This document shows, in pieces, positions 7,967 to 16,737 of a DNA stretch of 64,000 bases. Positions within the stretch are counted from its first letter, which is position 1. Each line of letters starts with the position of its first letter. A program made the translations under genes and the position numbers. The DNA is from a virus. The stretch spans positions 1 through 64,000 of IMG/VR virus record IMGVR_UViG_3300030116_007754; one strand, given 5' to 3'. A model generated the notes under the pieces. The model had not been told where the DNA came from and did not search any database. It saw nothing but the letters and a program-made list of their open reading frames with translations.

Positions 7967-10450
7967 TTACTTAGCAGTTACTGGATTTGTTCCGTCACCA
8001 ATGAATGGGTGTTCAGCGAACGCTATATAAATAAACACTTCTCCAGATCTGTTACTACCTGCATTGTTACTTCTTAATTTAAATCCATTTGATAAAAAAT
8101 CTATTTGTTCTGATCCTGTTGTTTCAGCGTTAGTTAAGTCTGGATAAACAACACCATCCATTTGATTGAAAGGTGTACGTTTATTATCATACAAATACCA
8201 ACTTGTTGCTCTTTGACGATTTCTAAGTAACAACCATGACGGCTTAAACCCAGTGTATATAAATGGACCATTTGAGTTTGCATTTCCCTTGTATGATCCA
8301 AATTTTGAAAAACCTTCTACTTCATGAAAAGCATACGTAACATAAGATTCTCCATTGCCATTAATAATTGCTGATGTTCCTAAAGTAATAACTGTGGATG
8401 ATGGTGCCGTTGAATTGGTATAAGATGTGGATTGTATTTGTTGTTCAGCATTATTTAAGTCTACAAAATATGAGCCGTCTGTTAATTTATGATGCCAAAC
8501 CATCCAATCTCTATTATTAGTACTTGTATTTTTTGTTATTAGAAAAGTAGGTGCTTGTGATAGTCCGTGTCCAATAGTGGCTCCATTGGTACCATTACCA
8601 GTATGTTGAATTATGGAAAACCCAGCAGTTGAATTAACTTGAACGGTCGAATCAATTGATCCTGTATCATTAGTTGAAGTAGTTCCTCCGTTACATACCC
8701 AATTCCAACTAACATATTTTTCATCTTGTGTATTAATAGATACATCATCTTCTATTTGAAATCCACCTTTTAAAAACTTTTGTAATCCATCTGTTGTTGT
8801 ACTTTCTTGAGTTGTAGATATATTTAAATCTTTTTGTGGACCTCTATTACTATCATAAATTTGATGAGCGTCAGAAGCATCTCTGTTTTTAATCCAAACC
8901 CAATCTGGTTGATCTTTATTGGTTTCTGCCATATTATCTTGTCGTAACATTTTAAAACCACTTGGAACACTATGATAAAAGTTTCCATTACCATCTCCAT
9001 CTGAATTACCACCTGCTGTTTCATTACCATCAAAAGTAGGATTATCACCAAAGTTCCAATTAAAAGTATCACTGGATGTGACTGCCATAGCTGTAAACAT
9101 AATTCTGCCTGGTCGCAGTATAGAAGCACTTCCAAGTGAACTTCCACTATTTGAATACCAAGTGACTAAAGAATTATCTACATCAACTGCGATACCAATT
9201 ACATCACCAGCAGCAAGAGCAGTTCCAGTTAAATTTGTTTGAACTGACGAAGATAAAGTTGAACTTGTAAGCCATCTATTACCATCATTTCTTATTTGCA
9301 TGCCAACACCACAACCATCACCATTTGACAATTGTCCTCCTGGATAAAAGTTATATGTGTTATCCCAATAGTGCATATCTTCTTGGATGTAAATACCAAA
9401 TGTTATGACATTACCACCTCCATTACTAGATATTCGTGCTTCTGCATACCATTTTCCGGAATTTGGTCTTAGTGTTGAACACATAGGATAACCAGCATTA
9501 GTTCCTGTAGGTGTGTATTGTAAATTACCTTTTCTTTGTGTAGTGACGTAACTAGGGTTGTATGGTCTCATTGTAGGTAGATTATTTGTAGGTGTGTCAC
9601 TTCGTTGGTCTGAAGTAGTTAAATTTGAAGATGCATAATCATTAGTATTTCCACTTGTGTCATCTCCCAGAGATGAACTATCTTGGAACTTCATTCTAAA
9701 CCCATTTGTACCATATGTAATACCACTTAATGTCTTAGGAATCCATCTGCCAGTTGAAGTGTCAGTTAAACCAAAGGTTGTAGGAGCAACTATACTTCCA
9801 TCAACTAAATTAAATTCAGCTAAATATCCATCAAGATTGTTTGAAGTGGCTCCAGTAAATCTACCAACATTATGCAATACAGTTGAATTTACTAATGTAT
9901 CAAAATCTTGACTTGGTGCATTAGACCTATACCAACTTGTTACTTGATCACCGTCAATGTAAAGTTTTATTCTGTCAGTTGAATTAGATTGAGTCGTGTC
10001 TACTTGTAATAAAATATGATACCATTTACTCGTATCTTCGAATGTTCTATTTGTCCAATATTCTATTTGTTCAGCACTACTTGAATATTCTCTTATATGT
10101 AATCTGTTTGCACCCTCCGTATCTCCACTTCCTGACCATTTAATATCAAAAAAAGAACTTCCACTTGAACCAGCATTAAAAATTCTTTGACCATAAGTAT
10201 TGTTACCTACAGCATCACCTAATAGAGATCTTTTTGCCCATACTGAAACAGTAAATGTTTTTCTATTACCAGCACTACTTGGTGTTCTAGTTAGCGAAAC
10301 ATTTGAAGAAGAATCAAACATACAACTTTTATCAATTGTACCATTATCGGTATATGGTAAGAATGTACCTACTCTTTGACCCTGACCATTACCTGAGTAT
10401 ATAGTTGTAAAGAAATACTCTTCTCCTCTAATGATTGCAGGGATAGGCAT
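7967..10450 (-). CDS. Fibre protein A2: LamG + SPRY-like + conserved C-terminal domain
   Basis: An 827-residue paralogue of A1 and last gene of cassette 2. The N-terminal GQGQRVGTFLPYTDNGTIDKS, LamG signatures (FTVSVWAKRS, FEDTSKWYHILLQVD, IKLYIDGDQVT, NLDGYLAEFNLVDG), DTSTGRWIPKTL linker, SPRY-like region (about 300-490; RPNSGKWYAEARI) and C-terminal domain (WIKNRDASDAHQIYDSNRG, LQKFLKGGFQIEDD, WNWVCNGGT, GFSKFGSYKGN, AFAEHPFIGDG) are all present. It shares one base with B2. It differs from A1 mainly in loop lengths and in the predicted outer surfaces, as expected for a diversified host-binding protein. Function is inferred from domains and position. Confidence 0.8.
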   Translation of the reverse strand: MPIPAIIRGEEYFFTTIYSGNGQGQRVGTFLPYTDNGTIDKSCMFDSSSNVSLTRTPSSAGNRKTFTVSVWAKRSLLGDAVGNNTYGQRIFNAGSSGSSFFDIKWSGSGDTEGANRLHIREYSSSAEQIEYWTNRTFEDTSKWYHILLQVDTTQSNSTDRIKLYIDGDQVTSWYRSNAPSQDFDTLVNSTVLHNVGRFTGATSNNLDGYLAEFNLVDGSIVAPTTFGLTDTSTGRWIPKTLSGITYGTNGFRMKFQDSSSLGDDTSGNTNDYASSNLTTSDQRSDTPTNNLPTMRPYNPSYVTTQRKGNLQYTPTGTNAGYPMCSTLRPNSGKWYAEARISSNGGGNVITFGIYIQEDMHYWDNTYNFYPGGQLSNGDGCGVGMQIRNDGNRWLTSSTLSSSVQTNLTGTALAAGDVIGIAVDVDNSLVTWYSNSGSSLGSASILRPGRIMFTAMAVTSSDTFNWNFGDNPTFDGNETAGGNSDGDGNGNFYHSVPSGFKMLRQDNMAETNKDQPDWVWIKNRDASDAHQIYDSNRGPQKDLNISTTQESTTTDGLQKFLKGGFQIEDDVSINTQDEKYVSWNWVCNGGTTSTNDTGSIDSTVQVNSTAGFSIIQHTGNGTNGATIGHGLSQAPTFLITKNTSTNNRDWMVWHHKLTDGSYFVDLNNAEQQIQSTSYTNSTAPSSTVITLGTSAIINGNGESYVTYAFHEVEGFSKFGSYKGNANSNGPFIYTGFKPSWLLLRNRQRATSWYLYDNKRTPFNQMDGVVYPDLTNAETTGSEQIDFLSNGFKLRSNNAGSNRSGEVFIYIAFAEHPFIGDGTNPVTAK
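9699..9739. repeat. 41-base exact copy shared by fibre genes A1 and A2 (copy 2)
   Basis: Identical to 5107-5147; see that entry. It lies in the linker between the LamG-like and SPRY-like regions of A2. Confidence 0.85.
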
Positions 10451-11802
10451 TATGCTGCTCCTAAGTTAATTGAATTTATTGCATTAGACTCAGTAATACC
10501 AGATGGAGTTTGAGTCCATTCATTATACGCAAATCTAGCTGTACCATTTCTAGTACCATACAATAAAATATATGGACTTACAAATCCTGACGGTCCAGCA
10601 TTAAATGCTTCACTTAAATTACCTTGACTTACTCCATTTTTATAAAATGTTACATTGTTAGTTGAAGTATCTGTATCTATTTTACAACCTATAACATCTC
10701 CTGTTGTATATGTAGCTCCATAACTAACTGTTGAAGAAGCATTATTATAAGTTTTTCCATTAATTGCGTATGTGACCCAACCTTCTGTGTCACCATAACT
10801 ATTATCATCAGTCACACTTCTACTGGACTCAGACCAACCTATACTAAACTGGCCACTACTTGAACCTGCTGAATCAACATATAATTCATAATACCAAATA
10901 CCACTATTAAGAGGAACTTGAATAGTTGTAAAACCACCTTTCCATGCAGAACTAGAAGTTGCAGCGTTTAGGTTACCATTAGAATAAACTTGTGCTGAAC
11001 CTGTAATAGGGTTCCATGTACAATGATTATTTGTAGGAGAGTCAGTTTTTTGATCATTAGCAGCTAGGTTAGATGCACTAAAATCATTATCATTTCCAGA
11101 CTCATCATCTCCTAAATCAGAACTATCTCTACCATCAATTTTAAATCCATTAGTTCCATACGATCCAGAATATTCTTTTGGTATCCATATACCATTATTG
11201 TTTGTTTCACCAAAGTATTCGGGACCATAACCATAACCATCAATAAAATGTATCTCCGCCAAATAGCTATCAAGTCTATTTGTAGATGTATTTGCACCAC
11301 CAATATAATGAGCTTGGTTATTATTGAAATAACCTGAAGCATAATTTTCAGATGGATAATTTATAGTAGAAAAACTTGTTTGTCTTTCACCATTTACATA
11401 AAATCTCAATCTTTCAGTTGATACTGCTTGAGTTGAATCATGAACAAGTACAAAATGATACCATGCAGAATGATCTCTAAAAACTCGGTTTGTAATCATC
11501 ATGTTTCCTGTTGGTTGATTCCAAACATAAAATTTATCAGCATAAAAATAAATGTAATCAGCAGAATTTCCAAATGCAAGGTCTGTTCCAAATATAATTT
11601 CAGTTGAACTACCAGTTACTCCTCCTCGTTTTAGCCACCAACTAAAAGTATATGTTTTTCTATCACCAGCACCACTAAATGTTTTTGACAAATAAGCGTT
11701 ATCATTTCGATTAAATCTAATTGATTGGTCTATTGTGTAAGTTGCTACAGCTGTACTACCACTTGCTCCTTGTCTAATTAAGCCATCTTTGAATATCGAC
11801 AT
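10450..11802 (-). CDS. Fibre protein B2: LamG + SPRY-like
   Basis: A 450-residue paralogue of B1, middle gene of cassette 2. It starts MSIFKDGLIRQGASGSTA, then QSIRFNRNDNAYLSKTFSG and LamG signatures (YTFSWWLKRGG, DHSAWYHFVLVHD, LRFYVNGERQT, LDSYLAEIHFIDGYGYGPE), DDESGNDNDFSASNL, and a SPRY-like region (about 270-430; PLNSGIWYYELYVD). It is shorter than the other B proteins because the final GLG-type tail is reduced. It starts 13 bases after C2 ends and shares a base with A2. Likely a fibre subunit working with A2 and C2; inferred. Confidence 0.78.
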   Translation of the reverse strand: MSIFKDGLIRQGASGSTAVATYTIDQSIRFNRNDNAYLSKTFSGAGDRKTYTFSWWLKRGGVTGSSTEIIFGTDLAFGNSADYIYFYADKFYVWNQPTGNMMITNRVFRDHSAWYHFVLVHDSTQAVSTERLRFYVNGERQTSFSTINYPSENYASGYFNNNQAHYIGGANTSTNRLDSYLAEIHFIDGYGYGPEYFGETNNNGIWIPKEYSGSYGTNGFKIDGRDSSDLGDDESGNDNDFSASNLAANDQKTDSPTNNHCTWNPITGSAQVYSNGNLNAATSSSAWKGGFTTIQVPLNSGIWYYELYVDSAGSSSGQFSIGWSESSRSVTDDNSYGDTEGWVTYAINGKTYNNASSTVSYGATYTTGDVIGCKIDTDTSTNNVTFYKNGVSQGNLSEAFNAGPSGFVSPYILLYGTRNGTARFAYNEWTQTPSGITESNAINSINLGAA

Positions 11803-11815
11803 TCAATAGACTCCA

Positions 11816-12430
11816 TTATGTTACATTAAGTGACGCTACAGCATGAATAGCATTTGCAGCAACTACAAGATAATCTATTCTATCTTGAGCATTAGCTGTT
11901 GTTGTAAGAGTTGGAGCGGTACCTCCTGGAAACTCCCATGCACCAGCATAGCTTAATGTTCTAGATCCAGTTCCGTCCTGAGTTACTATAATACTTCCAC
12001 CCTGTCCAACAGTTGGGTTAGATGGTAAGTTTAAATGAGTATTAATATTTAATGTCAAGTTAAATATATTTGCATTGGCAAAGTTAAGTTGTACATTAGC
12101 TGCACCAACTGTTACTGATTCTACTCTACCAGATTGTGCTTTCTGATATGTATGGGTATTGTGTGTAAATACTCCATTTGAAGAGGCTATATCTCCAACA
12201 ACTGCATTTGCATTTAGTTGTATAGCACCAACTGCATTACCTCTTATCTTAGCAGATGTAACAGCATTGGAAGTTATTTTTGAATCTGTAATTGATAAAT
12301 TTGCTATTTCTGATGTTCCAACATTTCCTGTAGCAATGAGATCTGCAGTTATAACACCAGAAGATAAAACTGTGTTAGCAGTTATTGCTCCTGCTCCTAT
12401 TCCCGCTGTTCCTATTTTTGATAAAGCCAT
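11816..12430 (-). CDS. Fibre protein C2: repeat stalk plus conserved C-terminal domain
   Basis: A 204-residue paralogue of C1, first gene of cassette 2. It has the short stalk repeats (AITANTVLSSGVITADLIATG, then SKITSNAVTSAKIRGNAVG) over residues 10-90 and the shared C-terminal domain (FTHNTHTYQKAQSGRVESV, FNLTLNINTHLNLPSNP, QDGTGSRTLSYAGAWEFPGG). Like C1 it starts directly with stalk repeats and has no long N-terminal domain. The C-terminal 110 residues are very close to those of C1. A late box variant lies 16 bases upstream, inside the 3' end of gp20. Confidence 0.75.
   Translation of the reverse strand: MALSKIGTAGIGAGAITANTVLSSGVITADLIATGNVGTSEIANLSITDSKITSNAVTSAKIRGNAVGAIQLNANAVVGDIASSNGVFTHNTHTYQKAQSGRVESVTVGAANVQLNFANANIFNLTLNINTHLNLPSNPTVGQGGSIIVTQDGTGSRTLSYAGAWEFPGGTAPTLTTTANAQDRIDYLVVAANAIHAVASLNVT
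12340..12379. repeat. 40-base exact copy shared by fibre genes C1 and C2 (copy 2)
   Basis: Identical to 7849-7888; see that entry. Confidence 0.85.
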
Positions 12431-12444
12431 ATTTAATCCTCTTA

Positions 12445-14064
12445 TTATTTATCTTCAATTTCTGGATTTGCATATTTAGTCATGTTATCAACTAGAGATT
12501 TTTCTTCTTCTGAAATAGTGTTTGCAGCTACAAAACTTTCTTGTTGTTCTTGTTCATTATCTTGCTGCTCATCACCTGACACATCATCTTCTGGTTCTTG
12601 TCTTTCTTCAACATCCATTTGTTTATCTTCATCTGCAATCTCATCCTCTGTCATTCTAAGTACATGAGATCTAACATACTGTTTACTAAAATATTTTCCT
12701 ACAAATGAATCTACTTCTCCTAACAATCTTAATCTATCGCCCATAATCTCACTATACTTTAATTCTGCAAAATGGTTATCTTCTAAGAAATCATAATGAA
12801 TATGTTCTCTCATTTCTTTCCATTCTGATCTTGAAGTAACACCAGTAAGAATTAGTTGAGTTTCAAGAATATTATCAAATAGTTGTGTAAATCTATTTCT
12901 TAATCTAGCAACAAACTTTGTAAACTTTAACTCATCTCTAGTTATTTCAGATGCTCTACCTAAATTAAAATTACTTTCAGGTTCCATTCTACTAATAGGA
13001 ACATTTAACGCTTTATATAACTTCTTTTTAAAATATTCTACATCTTCCATTTCACCCAAGTTTTGTCCACCAGGTAAAGTTGTAATCTCAGTACTTCTAC
13101 CACCTTCTCTTCTTGGTAACCAAAAGTCTTCCAACATAGTCATAAATTTTCTGTCATCTCTTACTTCACCAGTTTGAGCATCATAAACTAATTTATTTTT
13201 ATGTTTAACCATCATATCTCTAAGATATTGTTCTGCTTTCATCTTAGGTAAGTTTCCAACATCAATATAAAATATTCTTCTTTCAGGTGCTCTTGCTAAT
13301 CTATAGATAACAGTTGCATCTTCTAACATTCTTAACTGATTTAATGGTTTGATAGCTTTATGTAAATGACCAAGTATCATAGCCATTCTGTTATCTAATA
13401 ATCCTGTATGACAGAATATTATACTATCTTTACTAATCTTTAATCCTTGATTACTTCTATTAATACCTCTTGGATGGTAGATATAATATTCAAGATAACC
13501 TTTTGTAAGGATGGCATTCATTTTATCATCCTTAGATTTAATAGGCTGTTTAACTTTTCTTATTTTTCTTGGATCAACTTGTCTAAGTTCTTGAATACCA
13601 TCTCTTGGATTTTTTTCATCAATAACTACATGATAATATAATCTTCCATCTATATACCATCTTCTAAATAAATCATAAGCATTGGTGGTAAAATGTAACA
13701 ATCTTAATACTTTATCAAATTCTTCTCTTATTCTATTTTTAATTCCAACACTTGCTTTAAGATCATCCAACACTATACTTACGGCTGGATCCTTTTCATT
13801 GTAAACTATAGCTTCATTTACTATATCATCAATAGCCAGATCAGCTTCTGGTTGTGTTGACATCTCTCTATATCTGGTAACAAGCTCTGCTTCAGACTTG
13901 GCAGTGCCTTCTAAATCTACATATGTTCCGTAAACACCACCGGGCGCTATCTCTAGCGCACCGTCATTATCCTGTGGTGGAACAAACGACTTGAAATTAT
14001 CGTTTTTTAATTTTTCTATCTCTGCTTTTCGGCCTATGGTAAAGCCAAATAAATCTATTGCCAT
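12445..14064 (-). CDS. gp20: Portal vertex protein gp20
   Basis: The dodecameric portal through which DNA is packaged and to which the neck attaches. The 539-residue length and sequence fit T4-like gp20: EAELVTRYREMSTQPEADLAI DDIVNEAI near residues 55-85, YYHVVIDEKNPRDGIQELRQVDP, YRLARAPERRIFYIDVGNLPK and GRASEITRDELKFTKFVARLR. The acidic, Gln/Glu-rich C-terminus (about 480-539) is typical of marine homologues. It has its own late promoter box 30 bases upstream. In T4 the next gene is 67; here two fibre cassettes intervene. Confidence 0.95.
   Translation of the reverse strand: MAIDLFGFTIGRKAEIEKLKNDNFKSFVPPQDNDGALEIAPGGVYGTYVDLEGTAKSEAELVTRYREMSTQPEADLAIDDIVNEAIVYNEKDPAVSIVLDDLKASVGIKNRIREEFDKVLRLLHFTTNAYDLFRRWYIDGRLYYHVVIDEKNPRDGIQELRQVDPRKIRKVKQPIKSKDDKMNAILTKGYLEYYIYHPRGINRSNQGLKISKDSIIFCHTGLLDNRMAMILGHLHKAIKPLNQLRMLEDATVIYRLARAPERRIFYIDVGNLPKMKAEQYLRDMMVKHKNKLVYDAQTGEVRDDRKFMTMLEDFWLPRREGGRSTEITTLPGGQNLGEMEDVEYFKKKLYKALNVPISRMEPESNFNLGRASEITRDELKFTKFVARLRNRFTQLFDNILETQLILTGVTSRSEWKEMREHIHYDFLEDNHFAELKYSEIMGDRLRLLGEVDSFVGKYFSKQYVRSHVLRMTEDEIADEDKQMDVEERQEPEDDVSGDEQQDNEQEQQESFVAANTISEEEKSLVDNMTKYANPEIEDK
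12446..12453 (-). promoter_or_regulatory. Possible late promoter box variant for cassette 2
   Basis: The minus strand reads GATAAATA, one base off the late box, 16 bases before the C2 start. The spacing matches the exact boxes before C1 and C3 (17-18 bases). It lies inside the last codons of gp20. Confidence 0.4.
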
Positions 14065-14093
14065 GACTACCCTTTAGTATTGTACTATAATAC

Positions 14094-14101
14094 TATTTAT
14101 A
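14094..14101 (-). promoter_or_regulatory. T4-type late promoter box for gp20
   Basis: The minus strand reads CTATAAATAG; the box lies 30 bases before the gp20 start in the gap after gp19. Confidence 0.75.
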
Positions 14102-14128
14102 GGTCAATACCTTTTTCAATCAATATTA

Positions 14129-14677
14129 CTAGTTGCCGCCAGCGTTACCAGTAACTCCACCAGAAACTTCCCAATAATCATATGTGAAAGTAACTGTGAA
14201 CTCACTAATAGCATCAGCAGCCCAATCCATTTCAATAGCAGCAACTTCTGTTGGAAAAATACCTACAAAGTTGTATACTCTTAATGGAACACCAGTTTTA
14301 CTGAACTGAGTCACTTGAGCATTTGACTTATAAAGTGTTGGTGACGAAGCACCAAAGTTTCTAAGGTTTCCTTGAAAACTATTAATAGTATTAGACCACT
14401 GTTCCATTGCATTTCTTATTGCAAAGTCTTCATCATTGATAACTGTAACCGTCCAGTCAGCAAATGTTCTATTTCCAGCTATTCTTAACTGTCTACCAAA
14501 ATAAGGAACATCATTAATACCTAAGGTAGCAGCTGGAATCTGAGCAGCTCTACACAATAATGGTGTTTGGATATCTGCAGCAGCATTAGCCGGGTTAGTA
14601 ATGTTGACTTGAAATAAGGATGGTCTAGCACCACCAAATTTAAGAGCACCTGCGAATAAGTTTATGTTGAATGCCAT
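14129..14677 (-). CDS. gp19: Tail tube protein gp19
   Basis: The inner tail tube subunit. At 182 residues it is close to T4 gp19 (163). Recognisable family features are MAFNINLF near the start, ARPSLFQVNITNP, the IPAATLGINDVPYFGRQLRIAG segment (read as two motifs around residues 48-72), FADWTVTVINDEDF and the end segment MDWAADAISEFTVTFTYDYWE. It lies between sheath and portal as in T4. Its late box overlaps the last codons of gp18, so tube protein can be made independently and in quantity. Confidence 0.95.
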   Translation of the reverse strand: MAFNINLFAGALKFGGARPSLFQVNITNPANAAADIQTPLLCRAAQIPAATLGINDVPYFGRQLRIAGNRTFADWTVTVINDEDFAIRNAMEQWSNTINSFQGNLRNFGASSPTLYKSNAQVTQFSKTGVPLRVYNFVGIFPTEVAAIEMDWAADAISEFTVTFTYDYWEVSGGVTGNAGGN

Positions 14678-14696
14678 TTGTTTTTTCTCCTACTCT

Positions 14697-14704
14697 TATT
14701 TATA
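14697..14704 (-). promoter_or_regulatory. T4-type late promoter box for gp19
   Basis: Exact TATAAATA on the minus strand, 20 bases before the gp19 start and just past the gp18 stop codon. Confidence 0.75.
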
Positions 14705-14705
14705 C

Positions 14706-16667
14706 TTATACTTGACCAACTATTTCACTAAACTCTACTCCAGATCTTACTGCAACAAAATTAAGTTGAATAAAATTAATTGCTCTACTTGGTTTGATGA
14801 AAATATCTCCTACAAACTCATTTCGATCAATTATTTCTGGTGTATTGTTTGTTTCATCACAGACTACTCTAAAGTCTTGGACACCTCTTCTTGCTTGTAC
14901 ATCTCTCAAGAAAGGATCTACCAAATTAACAAACTGTGATCTTGTGAAAGCATCATTGAACTCAAATAGAGTAAATTTAGCAGCAGTAGATATTGCTTTT
15001 TCTAAAACAATAAACAATCTTCTGACATTTATTCTATCAAATGCACTTGGTTTAGCTAATAATGTTTTATCACCAAATAAAACTGTTCCTTGACCTGGGA
15101 ATGTAACAACTGGGTTGATACCATTCTTATAAAGTAGATCTCTTTCAGCTTTATTAGGATTAAATGCTAATCTAGTAACATTCTTCATGACACCTCTGTT
15201 AAATCCAGCTGGTGAATACCAAGGATCTCTTGTAAGATCTGATCTTACCATTATCCCTGCTGTATCTCCATTTGCTGGAACATATCTTTGGATATCGTTA
15301 AACTTATCATACTGATACTTCCATCCACTATCCATTACTACATAACTTGAAGATGTTAAAGTATCTCTAAATGATATTATATCTTCAGCTTGTTTTCCTG
15401 AAAAACTATCATTTCCTACTACATCACCTCTTTCAGGTGACATAACTGCTATACAATCTTTTCTAGATTCAACAATGTTACCAATAATATGTTCTAGTAC
15501 AGTTCCGTTATTATCACCACCTAAAACAATAGAAATATCAACGTCTTCTGCACTTTTAAATTTATTGTATCCATTAATGTGATCTGTATTTCTAGGTGCA
15601 GCACCATCTCTACCATAAATTAAACTATCTGTAGCTGGAAGCGGTGCACCACTAAATGATGATCCTTTTTTAGAACCTGAATTAGTATGAGCAGAGTTAT
15701 GAGCAGCCCACCAAACATACTTAGAGTTGTTGTTAATTACATCTACATAGTAATTGGTTGAACCGTCTTCGTTTTTAGCATCAGATGCTAAACTTACTCT
15801 TTCATATTTTTCTAATACAGTATTAAGTGTACCAGTCCATTCTCCGTCTTCATCAGCAACAACAATGTGTGCTTCATCACCATTTCCTCCAGCTGTGTTA
15901 GCTGAATCAGATGTTCCTGGTGCTTTATCAAAGAAACCATGATATTCCCATCTTCTTTCTGGTGTAACAACAGAAGCATTATGTGAACTGTTTGAAGAAG
16001 CAGCACCAACTGAATTACCTGTATATTTTTCAGTTAGTGTTAGTGAAGTATTACTTGCAATTGAAGCAACTTTTCTAAGTTCTTTATCAGGACCTAGAAC
16101 TAAGATATCACCAACAGCTACTTGTGTTTGGAATAATGTTCCTAAACCAGCTAGTGTTTTAGAACCATTTACTGGTTGTACGTTACCAGTTAATGTTGAA
16201 CTAAATGCATTTGAACTTGCACATACACTTACCTTTAAACTGTTTCCTAACTCTCCTGGAAATCTTCCAATCCAATTACCAACACCACTTATTCCTGATG
16301 AATAGTTATCATCATAATCTTGATCATTTTTAATCAAAGTATTTTTAGTGTTAGCAGCATTACTTATTGAATTTCTTGCAGCATCTGCACTATTAGATCC
16401 TGTCTCGTTAATAACCCTTACAGTAAATAAAGCATTACCATAAGCTAAAAAATTTGATGCAACAAAGAAATCTGTTGCTGTGTTACTTGTTAATGGTTTT
16501 TGAAAATTACTTATTAAATCGTCTTCTGATGTAATTAATACTCTTTCTCCTACTGGTCCCCATCTAAAATGGCCTGCGTAACCAGCCTCTGTAGTAGAGA
16601 CAGCAGGGATTACAGTAGTAAGATCAACTTCTGATACATTAACACCTGGTGAAACTTGAAACGCCAT
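14706..16667 (-). CDS. gp18: Contractile tail sheath protein gp18
   Basis: The contractile sheath subunit. It is 653 residues, near the T4 length (659). Diagnostic motifs are SPGVNVSEVDLTTVIPAV and GHFRWGPVGERVLI at the N-terminus and, at the C-terminus, GINPVVTFPGQGTVLFGDKT, RINVRRLFIVLEKAI and DVQARRGVQDFRVVCDETNN, the conserved sheath core. A longer late leader (box 52 bases upstream) and AGGAG site precede it. The central region (about 160-260) contains an insertion with a short beta-rich domain (TLAGLGTLFQTQVAVGDIL), variable among T4-like sheaths. Confidence 0.96.
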   Translation of the reverse strand: MAFQVSPGVNVSEVDLTTVIPAVSTTEAGYAGHFRWGPVGERVLITSEDDLISNFQKPLTSNTATDFFVASNFLAYGNALFTVRVINETGSNSADAARNSISNAANTKNTLIKNDQDYDDNYSSGISGVGNWIGRFPGELGNSLKVSVCASSNAFSSTLTGNVQPVNGSKTLAGLGTLFQTQVAVGDILVLGPDKELRKVASIASNTSLTLTEKYTGNSVGAASSNSSHNASVVTPERRWEYHGFFDKAPGTSDSANTAGGNGDEAHIVVADEDGEWTGTLNTVLEKYERVSLASDAKNEDGSTNYYVDVINNNSKYVWWAAHNSAHTNSGSKKGSSFSGAPLPATDSLIYGRDGAAPRNTDHINGYNKFKSAEDVDISIVLGGDNNGTVLEHIIGNIVESRKDCIAVMSPERGDVVGNDSFSGKQAEDIISFRDTLTSSSYVVMDSGWKYQYDKFNDIQRYVPANGDTAGIMVRSDLTRDPWYSPAGFNRGVMKNVTRLAFNPNKAERDLLYKNGINPVVTFPGQGTVLFGDKTLLAKPSAFDRINVRRLFIVLEKAISTAAKFTLFEFNDAFTRSQFVNLVDPFLRDVQARRGVQDFRVVCDETNNTPEIIDRNEFVGDIFIKPSRAINFIQLNFVAVRSGVEFSEIVGQV

Positions 16668-16718
16668 TTTTTAATTCTCCTACTAAATTTTAGTTTTATA
16701 ATGAACTCTTTTATGAAT

Positions 16719-16726
16719 TATTTATA
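16719..16726 (-). promoter_or_regulatory. T4-type late promoter box for gp18
   Basis: Exact TATAAATA on the minus strand, 52 bases before the gp18 start, in the 70-base gap after gp17. Confidence 0.75.
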
Positions 16727-16737
16727 ATTTTTTAGAT

